The notes beneath the pieces are model-generated. The model made no database searches. It saw nothing but the letters and a program-made list of their open reading frames with translations, and was not told the origin of the DNA. A DNA stretch of 60,000 bases. It comes from Takakia lepidozioides (lineage: Eukaryota > Streptophyta > Takakiopsida > Takakiales > Takakiaceae). A program made the position numbers and the translations under genes. The DNA lies in NCBI GenBank assembly GCA_030704615.1, contig CM060731.1, forward strand, positions 88,022,756 to 88,082,755, given 5' to 3'. This document shows, piece after piece, positions 32,101 to 42,588 of the stretch. Each line of letters opens with the position of its first letter. Position 1 is the first letter of the stretch.

Positions 32101-34371
32101 AGCTGTGACTACACACCCGAGATGCAGAAACAATGGCATGCCGCGCATCTCGTTGGATGCCCGTGGTACCTGGACATGTCTGGCGGAATTGTTGACGAAT
32201 CTGAGAAAGATCTGCACGCGAAAGCAGAAGAGAAGAGAAAGGAAAGACGTGTCCCTGCTGGGCCAGAGTCAGCAAAGGAAGCTGTTGCTCTAGAACAATC
32301 CAGAAAGGCAGCTGAGATAGCACAGAAGACGGTGGATGCAGCTGTGCAGGCTCAACAGAAGGGGTCGAAGAAGCGGACTCGCCAGCAAGGAGCAGCAGTT
32401 GTGACACCCAAGAAAACGAAGAAGCAGAAACAGATAGTGCAGGTAGAGGGTGAGGAAGATGACTCCGATGGAGACTTTGCAACCAGCCCACCCCCCGAGA
32501 CGAGCCGAAATCCCCTGTGCCCACCGTTGTCACGAGAGGGACGAGAACTGGCTCGGCAAAGAAGGCACTCTTCAACCCCCCGGGGGGGGCACCCTTTCGA
32601 GCCGGTGGAAATGAAGAGGCCAAAAGTGGATCCTGATAAAGTAGTCCAGTGTGTGAATGAGAGTTTCTTGGCGGCTTTGGATGGACGGGCAGCCAAGTTG
32701 GCATACACGAAGACCATGGAGGGTCTGAAGGGCAGAGCACTGAAGAAGGCGGCTGCTGAAGAGCCTTCCGACACCCCAGGGTTTCTGAAGATGGTCTCGT
32801 TCTTTGAGAGGGTGTGTGCAGACAAGGATTGCAGGAGGGGCGGAAATGCCACCGAGTGGTCTTGCGATATGATCATCTTGGATATTCCGGACGGAGAGCC
32901 TGTGGAAGGACTGCAAGCTTTGCCATCTTGGAACAGGTACTCCGAGGACTTTTGGAAGAAAGGATTCGGGCTCGCCCGCATGGTGTTGGACGACAAAGGC
33001 TGTGTGGTAGTCCTGGCGAGCAGAGGCAAAAACACGCAGACAAGAATTGCGAAGTGGACCCGCAAGAACACCGTCCCAATTCTGAAGAAGAAGTGGACGT
33101 GCATCAACACATTGGGCCTTCGGTTGGAAGGGAAGAAGGTAATTATGACATTGGCACTCGTCCTTTCATTTTCTTAGGAGTTTTGAAATGCGGTGCCGCA
33201 TTCGATTTCTAATCGTTCCCCACTGTGTATGCAGACAAAGCAGTTCGATGCATACTTCTTTGTGAAGGAGAACTCCACCTTTGCTTTCCGGAAGGAGGGA
33301 TTGTTGGTTGACCCGAACTGCAACCCCATCGATTACGACGTCTTGTTCAACAATGTTCCCATGGAACTTCTCCCTCATAGCCTCACTTCAACTGAACCCC
33401 TGCGGTTTTCACGGACTCAGAGCCCTGCCTTCATTCAGACAATTATGGAGACATGCACTGACATTGAGGGCACAGTGCTCGACCTCATCTGTGGGACAGG
33501 TATGCAGAATCTTGTTGTATGCTATTCTGCAAATTCTCGTTATGCTTTCATTCGCAACATCTGAAGGGCCATGTCATAATTTGTGGATGGCATTGTAACA
33601 GGTGCCTCAATGTGGGCTCGGCGGTTTTCCGACCGGCACCTCTTTGCCTACGAGGAGGGCACATCCGTCTGGGGATCCCATCTGGAAGGGCTGCAATGGA
33701 ATGTGAAGGCTCCCATCAAAACCAAGGACTCCTCGGATTCGTCGGAGTCGGAGGAAGAGACAGTGGACATTGATGCCGAGGAGAACCCGGAATACGAGTG
33801 AGTGCAAACATTGTAAGTTTGCAAAGCCTTCTGGGTGATTTTTTGTCAAACGCATTTCCGGACTCTGGTTCTCATTGGTCTCGCTGGTGATTGTTATGTG
33901 CAGGATTCCAGGATCCGGGTCGAAACATGTAGGGCCTACACTTCCTGCCAGGAAGAATGTGCCGTTCTTTGCGAGGGCCGACTTCATGACGAGCCCGGTA
34001 AGGACTACTCCCTTCCTAGTTATGCAGCTAAACTCGCAAATACAGCGATTAGGCGATGTGAGAATCCCAGTAAAGTAGAGCAGATTTTGGAGAGGGCTAG
34101 GGAGGACAGAATGATAAGGAAAGAGTTGGCAACAGCTGAGACAGGTAGACGGGTGCGAAAGTTCATATGTGATTCAGCGGATGAGAGCGATGCAGATAGG
34201 GAGGACGACGAGCCAACGGAGGTGAGATGGTCGGTTCCGCAAGGTGAAGATGGGATTTTCGAAAGCCTGGCCAACAACCAGTCTGCTGGAGATGAGAAAG
34301 ACAATGACGGGGTGGAGGCGGAGCAAGACAGTCAAGGACAGGACGAAGATAGTGATGATTTTCAAGATTAA
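29151..34371 (+). pseudogene. PM copy 2: most complete ParB-like / beta-MTase-like gene
   Basis: 5' leader CCCTTTTCCCTGTCTC, then ATG 29151 with a basic start (EKRHRRKLRKLYFGRR). A frameshifted link leads to 29421-30683, which holds a disordered Ser/Pro/Gln region and a ParB/Srx-like domain: RIPLCHMVSLPIVRQALPGD at its start, FFVWGGNHRLLAW at its end. Further exons: 30796-30985, 31086-31370, 31410-31571, 31655-31913, 32019-33138 (KKRTRQQ linker, WSCDMIILDIPDGEP), 33235-33499 (QSPAFIQTIMETC, TVLDLICGTG), 33602-33797, 33904-34371 (acidic tail). Damage: TGG to TAG at ~30563, a 2-nt loss near 30620, donor ATAAGA at 30684, two compensating shifts near 32500-32590, and a 1-nt loss near 34004. Parent role, by resemblance only: DNA binding plus (lost?) DNA methylation. 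Confidence 0.6.
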
Positions 34372-34410
34372 TAGAATTTTAATGAACTCTCTGTACATTT
34401 AAATTCTATT
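30049..34410. repeat. Right arm of the inner inverted repeat
   Basis: Reverse match of 24146-28292; it ends at TACATTTAAATTCTATTC (34393-34410). Beyond this point a different PM fragment (copy 4) is attached. Confidence 0.85.
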
Positions 34411-35210
34411 CGTTGTGACACCCAAGAAAACAAAGAAGCAGAAACAGATAGTGTAGGAAGAGGGTGAGGAAGAGTACTCCGATGGAGACTTTGCAACCAG
34501 CCCACCCCCCGAAACGCAGCCAAAATCCCCTGTGCCCACCGTTGTCACGAGAGGGACGAGAACTGGCTCGGCAAAGAAGGCACTCTTCAACCCCCCGGGG
34601 GGGCACCCTTTCGAGCCGGTGGAAATGAAGAGGCCGAAAGTGGATCCCGATACAGTAGTCCAGTGTGTAAATGAGAGTTTCTTGGCGGCTTTGGATGGAC
34701 GGGCAGCCAAGTTGGCATTTATGAAGACCATGGAGGGTCTGAAGGGCAGAGCACTGAAAAAGGCGGCTGCCGAAGAGCCTTCCGACACCCCAGGGTTTCT
34801 GAAGATGGTCTCGTTCTTTGAGAGGGTGTGTGCAGACAAGGATTGCAGGAGGGGCGGAAATGCCACCGAGTGGTCTTGCGATATGATCATCTTGGATATT
34901 CCGGATGGAGAGCCTCTGGAAGGACTGCAAGCTTTGCCATCTTGGAACAGGTACTCCGAGGACTTTTGGAAGAAAGGATTCGGGCTCGCCCGCATGGTGT
35001 TGGACGACAAAGGCTGTGTGGTTGTCCTGGCAAGCAGAGGCAAAAACACACAGACAAGAATTGCGAAGTGGACCCGCAAGAGCGCCGTCCCAATTCTGAA
35101 GAAGAAGTGGACGTGCATCAACACATTGGGCCTTCGGTCGGAAGGGAAGAAGGTAATTACGACATTGGCACTTGTGCCCGGTTTGAGCTTGAATTTGGAA
35201 CAAAGGTAAG
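34411..35210 (+). pseudogene. PM copy 4: isolated methyltransferase-like N-half
   Basis: Starts abruptly at GTTGTGACACCCAAGAAAAC, the position equivalent to 32396 in copy 2, and covers the basic linker and the WSCDMIILDIPDGEP exon to KKVITTLAL. A TAG near 34453 replaces CAG. The reading frame VVTRGTRTGSAKKALFNPPG is undisturbed here and in copy 3, which suggests it is ancestral and that copies 1 and 2 were altered. At about 35170 it is fused to an unrelated exon end, RFELEFGTK, with donor GTAAGT. Confidence 0.65.
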
Positions 35211-35700
35211 TTTCAGTAACCCTGCAAAGTCCTCCCTCGTTTGGGATCCAGGCTCTCCCAAGTTGCGGAGGACAGCAAACTATAGCGTAGGAATTCAGAG
35301 CCATCGAAGACCGCACGAAGTTGGCAAGTGCGAGGCTTAGTATAGCGACAGACCAAGGCTCACAGGCACCATGTAAGTGGATCTGCGGAGTCCATCGACG
35401 ATTGGAAGTCGCACATTGAAGTGGAAAGTATTGTTTCAAGCTACATGCATGAAGGTGGGAGGTGTGATTCCATAGCCAGTAAGTATGACAATGATGGCCG
35501 ATTCGGCGACGAAATAACATCTCCTGACAGTTTCTCATGAGGGTGGATCCAGCAGTATTCTCGGTGCGGACATGAACGTTCGCACAGACAAGTGCCAGGA
35601 CAGTTAGTTAAAACGGTCAGACAACCAAGTTGTGCTCATCAAGACAGGCCGCAATTGTGTTGTTTCGGAACAATGCAACCCATTGAGGTTCCGCATGCGG
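35211..35700 (+). pseudogene. Intron and exon of unknown gene, copy A
   Basis: Inverted match of 58790-59420. After donor GTAAGT (35208) comes an intron, then acceptor GCGTAG and an exon from 35291 (EFRAIEDRTKLASARLSIA). In copy B the exon stays open (58848-59096); here an extra base near 35367 shifts it. The phrase CAACCCATTGAGGTTCCGCA then leads into the satellite array. Function unknown. Confidence 0.45.
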
Positions 35701-37490
35701 AAATGAGGTTCCGCATTTCCGTCTGGAGTGATACTTTCGATTGCTGCTGGACGGAAATACAGCGCCGCATAACTGTTTTGCATCTTAGTCATGCACCAGT
35801 GCGACAGAAATGCGGCACCGAGTTTCCGTCCGGGGAAAACCTTTATACTCTCCAAAACGGAAATGCGGTGCCGCATTTCCATCCAACAAGCACGGTATGT
35901 GAAGGTGGAACGGAAATGCGGTACCGCATTTCCGTTCTAATTGAAAATCATGAACCACGGGAACTGAAATGCGGCACCGCATTTCCGTCCGAGTCACACC
36001 TTCCGACATTCCAGAACAGAAATTATGCGCCGCATTTCCGTTTTGTATCTGACGCATGAAGCTGAGGGATAGAAATGTTGGACCGCATTTCCATCCGGGT
36101 GAGACCTTCATACTCTCCATAACGGAAATGCGGTACCGTATTTCCGTTCTGACTGAAAATCGTGAACCATCGGAACTGAAATGCGCCACCACATTTCCGT
36201 CTGAGTCGCACCTTCCGACATTCCAGAACGGAAATGCGGCACCGCATTTCCGTTTAGTATCTTAGGCATGGAGCGGAGTGACGGAAATGCTACAGCGCAT
36301 TTCCGACCGGTTAAGACCTTCAAACTCTCCAGAACGGAAATGCGGTACCGCATTTCCGTTCTGATTGAGAATTATGAACATCGGGAACTAAAATGCGGCA
36401 CAGCATTTCCGTCCGAGTCGCACCTTCCGACATACCAGATCGGAAATGCGGCGCCGCATTTCCGTTTTCTATCTCAGGCATGGAGAGGAGCAACGAAAAT
36501 TTTGCACCGCATTTCCGTCCGTTTGAGACCTTCATACTCTCCAGAATGGAAATGCGGTACCGCATTTCCATTCTGATTGAGAATTATGAACAACGGGAAC
36601 TGAAATGCGGCACCGCATTTCCGTCCGAGTCGCACCTTCCGACATACCAGATCGGAAATGCGGCGCCGCATTTCCGTTTTCTATCTCAGGCATGGAGCGG
36701 AGGGACGAGAATTTTGCACCGCATTTCCGTCCGTTTGAGACCTTCATACTCTCCAGAACGGAAATGCGTTACAGCATTTCCGTTCTAACTGAAAATCGTG
36801 AACCATCGGAACTGAAATGCGGCACCGCATTTCCGTCCGAGTCGCACCTTCCGACATACCAGATCGGAAATGCGGTGCCGCATTTCCGTTTTCTATCTCA
36901 GGCATGGAGCGGAGGGACGAAAATTTAGCACCGCATTTCCGTCCGTTTGAGACCTTCATACTCTCCAGAACAGAAATGCGTTACCGCATTTCCGTCCGAG
37001 TCGCACCTTCCGACATTCCAGAACGGAAATGCGGCGCCGCATTTCCTTTTTGTATATGAGGCCTGGAGCTGTGGGACGGAAATGAGGTGCTGCATTTCCA
37101 TCCATGTGAGACCTTCAAACTTTCCAGACCGAAAATGCGGCACCGCATTTCCGTTCAGGTGAGACCTTTATACTTTCTCGAACGGAAATGTGGCACGACA
37201 TTTTTGTTCATCAACTAAGGTATGTGAAGGTGGAACGGAAATGCGGTACCGCATTTCCGTTCAGATTGGAAATCATGAACCACGGGAACTGAAATGCGGT
37301 GCCGCATTTCCCTTTTGTATCTCAGGCATGGAGCTGTGGGACGGAAATGCGGCACTGTATTTCCGTTCACCAACTAAGGTATGTGAAGGTGGAACGGAAA
37401 TGCGGTGCCGCATTTTCTTCCAACAAGTTCGGATGTGTAGCTTCGTGATGGTACTTAACGGAAATGCGGCGCCGCATTTGCATTTTCACT
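35700..37490. repeat. 53-bp palindromic satellite with 212-bp higher-order period, array A
   Basis: More than 30 monomers, each one GAAATGCGGYRCCGCATTTC palindrome plus a ~31-bp linker. TGCGG tops fall at 35811, 35864, 35917, 35970, then 36129, 36182, 36235, 36288, 36341, 36394, 36447, and on to 36871, a steady 53-bp step. Linkers come in four main types in fixed order; the linker with TGAACCACGGGAACT recurs at 35970, 36182, 36394, 36606 and 36818, exactly 212 bp apart. The central dinucleotide is CA, TG, CG or TA. The longest perfect palindrome is 34 bp at 36330-36363. Array B (57481-58670) is its inverted relative. Confidence 0.95.
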
Positions 37491-37830
37491 CCAACTCATC
37501 AGACGCTGGGACGGAAATGCCTTGAAATGTGAACACGTGGAGCAACGGAATTGCGGCACATGTCTGCACTCTATTTGACTGAAGTGGCATGAGGCGGCGC
37601 GGCCTGACCGTTGGATAATGATGTTTGTTTTTCGGACTGCTGGCGTACCCTGAACGATTCGAATTTTGTAATGACGCAAAGTCCACGAGGAGACACTTTC
37701 GTCCAACCCTTTCGAACCCAAGTGGTGCATCACCGCCGTTTCATCTTCTTTTGTCGTGTCTCCTCAGTCACCCCTCTCGCGCCCTTTCCATCTGCACTCT
37801 TCGCCCCTTTTCCCTGTCTCTATTCTTCTT
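37491..37830. other. Array flank and PM 5' leader
   Basis: 37491-37764 is the reverse of 57210-57480, unique-looking sequence next to the satellite (CATCACCGCCGTTTCATC). At 37765 it joins the pyrimidine-rich PM leader (CCCTTTTCCCTGTCTC), shared with 29085-29150. Confidence 0.6.
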
Positions 37831-40800
37831 ATGCTCGAACCTGAGAGGGAGGGAGTGCGTGCACCAGAGAAGAGACATCGTCGCAAGCTCCGAAAATTGT
37901 ACTTCGGACGTAGGCCAATGCCAAAGGGGAGGAAGCAGATGCGTCTACAGGAGGAGATTGCCATCTCGCAGCATCAGGCCACGCAGGCAACCCAGCCACC
38001 AGTGAGATCTCCTTGCTATCGGGTTCGCCAGCTGATCGAGCACCGAAACCCGCCTCATTTTTCTTCTGCAATTCTTAGACTGTATGCTAGGAGACTTGAA
38101 TGCAGAAGATGTTTGCATGCCTAACCGGAAAGGTGGACGTGCTGGAGGGATCGCAAGAATCCAAAGAGCCGCAGGCAGAGTCCGTGGAGCTAGCTGCAGC
38201 ACGCACACCCAGCCGATCCACGAGCACGGGTCTTCCTGCCGGGCCTAGCCCTGTGCGTTTCAAGGACGCGGCTTCCAAGGCAAGTCTTTGAAGTTCAAAG
38301 CCCTTGAGAGCGACTCGCCTTCGAAGGTCATGGAGAATCGTCAGCAGGGGTCTAGCCCTTCTCCAGCAAAGACGAAGAAGAAGCAGCCCGTCCTTCAACT
38401 TGTTTCTGAACCGGACCAGGCTGTTTCCCCCCCACCCAGGCGAATGAAGCAGATTCAATTGCAGCAGACACCTTCACCTGCAAGAATGAGGAAGCACAAG
38501 GCAATCAGGGGGAGGGCGGAGCAGTCTCCCGCAAAACCGATTCCACGAGCTGAAGCCCAATTCCTGCTTGAAAAGAAGGAGCGTGGAGTTTACACATCAG
38601 GAGGGAGCGGGAAAAGCTGCAATGCAAATTGTTTACAGGTGAAGCCCAGTTGTCCTTGTATGCAAAGCCTGGTAATGAGGTTTGTTTGGGAAATGCGGCA
38701 CCGCATTCGCATTTTATGTTTAGGTTGCACTCTGCGAGTACGTTGGTCTCAACTTTTGCTCACGCATGCTGACTGCCCTGCAGGTATATGAAATACGTGC
38801 TTCTTCAGACAGGGGCCCTGGCTCAAGAGCCCCCGTTCTTCATGGCTTGGACCGTGGCGGGCCCAAGCTGTGTCTACACACTCGAGCTGCAGAAACAATG
38901 GCATGCCGCGCATCTCGTTGGATGCCCGTGGTACCTGGACATGTCTGGCGGAATTGTTGACGAGTCTGAGAAAGATCTGCACGCAAAAGCAGAAGAGAAG
39001 AGAAATGAAAGACGTGTCCCTGCTCGGCCAGAGTCAGCAAAGGAAGCTGCTGCTCTGGAACAATCCAGAAAGGCAGCTGAGATGGCACAGAAGACGGTGG
39101 ATGCAGTTGTGCAGGCTCAACAGAAGGGGTCGAAGAAGCGGACTCGCCAGCAAGGAGCAGCAGTTGTGACACCCAAGAAAACGAAGAAGCAGAAACAGAA
39201 AGTGTAGGTAGAGGGTGAGGAAGAGGACTCCAATGGAGACTTTGCAACCAGCCCACCCCCCGAGACGCAGCCGAAATCCCCTGTGCCCACCGTTGTCACG
39301 AGAGGGACGAGAACTGGCTCGGCAAAGAAGGCACTCTTCAACCCCCCGGGGGGGCACCCTTTCGAGCCGGTGGAAATGAAGAGGCCGAAAGTGGATCCTG
39401 ATACAGTAGTCCAGTGTGTGAATGAGAGTTTCTTGGCGGCTTTGGATGGACGGGCAGCCAAGTTGGCATACATGAAGACCATGGAGGGTCTGAAGGGCAG
39501 AGCACTGAAGAAGGCGGCTGCCAAAGAGCCTTCCGACACCCTCGAGTTTCTAAAGATGGTCTCGTTCTTTGAGAGGGTGTGTGCAGACAAGGATTGCAGG
39601 AGGGGCGGAAATGCCACCGATTGGTCTTGCGATATGATCATCTTGGATATTCCAGACGGAGAGCATGTGGAAGGACTGTAAGCTTTGCCATCTTGGAACA
39701 GGTACTCCGAGGACTTTTGGAAGAAAGGATTCGGGCTCGCCCGCATGGTGTTGGACGACAGAGGCTGTGTGGTTGTCCTGGCGAGCAGAGGCAAAAACAC
39801 GCAGACAGGAATTGCGAATTGGACCCGCAAGAGCGCCGTCCCAATTCTGAAGAAGAAGTGGACGTGCATCAACACATTGGGCCTTCGGTCGGAAGGGAAG
39901 AAGGTAATTACGACCTTGGCACTTGTCCTTTCATTTTCTTAGGAGTCTTGAAATGCGGTGCCGCATTCGATTTCTAATCGTTCCCCACTGTGTATGCAGA
40001 CGAAGCAGTTCGATGCATACTGCTTTGTGAAGGAGAACTCCACCTTTGCTTTCCGGAATGAGGGATTGTTGGTTGACCCGAACTGCGACCCCATCGATTA
40101 CGACGTCCTGTTCAACAATGTTCCCACAGAACTTCTCCCTCATAGCGTCACTTTAACTGAACCCCTGCGGTATTCAAGCACGCGGAGCCCTGCCTTCATT
40201 CAGACAATTATGGAGACATGCACTGACGTGGAGGGCACAGTGCTCGACCTCATCTGTGGGACAGGTATGCAGAATCTTGTTGTATGCTTTTCTGCAAACT
40301 CTCGTTATGCTTTCATTTGCAACATCTGAAGGGCCATGTCATAATGTGTGGATGGTATTGTAACAGGTGCCTCAATGTGGGCTGGGCGGTTTTCCGACCG
40401 GCACCTCTTTGCCTACGAGGAGGACACAGGCGTCTGGGGATCCCATCTGGAAGGGCAGCAACGGAATGTGAAGGCTCCCATCGAAGTCAAAGACTCCTCG
40501 GATTCGTCGGAGTCGGAGGAAGAGACAGTGGACATTGATGCCGAGGAGAACCCGGAATACGAGTGAGTGCAAACATTGTAAGTTTGCAAAGCCTTCTGAG
40601 TGATTTTTTGTTAAACGCATACCCGGACTGTGGTTCTCATTGGTCTCGTTGGTGATTGTTATATGCAGGATTGGAGGATCCGGGTCGAAACATGTAAGGC
40701 CTACACTTCCTGCGAGGAAGAATGTTCCGTTCTTTGCGAGGGCCGACTTCATGACGAGCCTGGTGAAGGACTACTCCCTTCCTAGTTATGCAGCTAAACT

Positions 40801-41137
40801 CGCAAATACAGCGATTAGGCGATGTGAGAATCCCAGTAAAGTAGAGCAGATTTTGGAGAGGGCTAGGGAGGACAGAAGGATAAGGAAAGAGTTGGCAACA
40901 GCTGAGGCAGGTAGACGGGTGCGAAAGTTCATATGTGATTCAGCGGATGAGAGCGATGCAGACAGGGAGGACGACGAGCCAACGGAGGTGAGATGGTCGG
41001 TTCCGCAAGGTGAAGATGGGATTTTCGAAAGCTTGGCCAACGACCAGTCCGCTGGAGATGAGAAAGGCAATGACGGGGTGGAGGCGGAGCAGGACAGTCA
41101 AGGACAGGACGACAGTAGTGATGATTTTCAAGATTAA
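37831..41137 (+). pseudogene. PM copy 3: lacks the ParB-like domain
   Basis: ATG 37831 begins the basic N-terminus in a longer open form than copy 2 (to CRRCLHA-stop). The disordered region follows from 38100. At about 38570 the sequence jumps from AEAQFLL directly to KKERGVYTSG, so the ParB-like domain and three to four exons (equivalent to ~29890-31808) are deleted. Remaining exons: to 38679, 38784-39903, 40000-40264, 40367-40562, 40669-41137. The MTase-like motifs CDMIILDIPDGE and TVLDLICGTG are kept, and the last four exons are open and cleanly spliced. Two nonsense codons, both CAG/CAA to TAG/TAA (near 39205 and 39679), break the large exon. Confidence 0.6.
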
Positions 41138-41259
41138 TACAATTTTAATGAACTCTTTGTACATTTAAATTCAATTCCAGAGTATATAAAGGGAATTCTC
41201 CCCGTCCTTCATGTCCCCTCTCCCATGTGCTTCTAAACGACAACATCGTCCAAACCTGG

Positions 41260-42310
41260 TCCCTCCCAAAATCTGAAATGCGGCACCGCATTTCAATGTC
41301 TGAACGGAAATGTGGCAACTGCAAAAACCTCCTTTGGAAATGCGGCACCGCATTTCCAAAACCGGGGCAAGAACAAATTTCCGTTTCATGGTTTGGACAT
41401 TAGAAACTGTTCGGACAAACGGAAATGAAGTGCCGCATTTTTGTTTCCGACACTGCAATTTTGCCGATTGCCAGCTCCTTCCATGGATGTAAATCGAAAT
41501 GCGGAGGTCGAACATGGAAATGTGGTGCCGCATTTACCTTTTGGAGATGGACATTTTTCCAACTGCAGACCCATCGACGTTCTTGGGCTCCCCATTCCAT
41601 GATGCTAGACGGGAATGCGGCACCGCATTCCATTGTCCAATAAGAAATTTCGATGACGTACATGGAAATGCGGCGCCGCATTTCCAAAAGGGACATCGTT
41701 GTTTGCCCAATTCCAGACCCTTTGATGGAAATGCGGCACCGCATTCCATCGTCCTATAAAAACTTACATTGTCCTATAAAAACTTTCAATTGCCCAACAT
41801 GGGAAATGCGGCGCCGCATTTCCAAAACAGACATCGTTGTTTGTCCAATTCCAGACCCGTGTGGGCATTCCGTCTTGATGGACGGAAATGCGGCACCGCA
41901 TTCCATTGTCCGATTCGATATTTTGATGACAGACATGGAAATGCGGTGCCGCATTTCCAGAACTTCCATGTTGTTTGTCTAATTCCAGACCCTTCGACGG
42001 AAATGCGGCACCGCATTCCATTGTGCTCTCCGGAAATGCTGTGCCGCATTTCATTGTCCGGTACGAAATTTCGATGACGGACATGGAAATGCGGTGCCGC
42101 ATTTCAAGTATGGACATGGACAAGCATTAGCGACTAGACATGCTTGGATAGTTCAAGGTCGAATATGGAAATGCGGCGCCGCATTTCAAATTCGAAGTAT
42201 GGTAATGCCATGTCAGGAAATGAAATGTTGTACAGCATTTCCGTTACGACGACAACGGAGGAAAGGGAGCTGCCAGAAATCGCTTCATGGAGAAAATGGA
42301 ATGCGGTGCC
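41260..42310. repeat. Irregular GCGG-palindrome cluster, right
   Basis: Inverted partner of 22981-24060, between the 3' end of PM copy 3 and the 3' end of X1 copy B. About fifteen palindromes at uneven spacing. With 16.2 and 23 kb this shows that the motif marks the space between convergent 3' ends. Confidence 0.85.
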
Positions 42311-42513
42311 GAATTTCCGAGCTTCGGCGTGTACATGTTTCCTACAACTCATACATGGATTTTCTTCACCTTATGACTGTGCTGACTCTGGTATATTCAT
42401 ATGGACAGACACATTGTAGAAATGAGACCTCAAATTGTAAACAGTGGGCCAATTACGGCAGTTCTTGAACACGATGAAACACAAGCACACAGAAGTGAGG
42501 TACGATGGGTTGT

Positions 42514-42519
42514 TTTATT
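42514..42519 (-). terminator. Poly(A) signal of X1 copy B
   Basis: AATAAA on the minus strand about 70 bases past the stop codon. Confidence 0.5.
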
Positions 42520-42588
42520 GATCGAACACGGTGTCTCATATTTAGCAACTCTAGACAAATCTAAGCCCTTCCTCCTTCTACATGGGTG

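Noticed and set aside
35785-36790. Long frames in all six directions across the satellites, with repeated ISV/AAPHFR-type peptides.
   Set aside because: They arise because the 212-bp period is not a multiple of 3 but the 53-bp monomers avoid stops; codons simply restate the DNA repeat.
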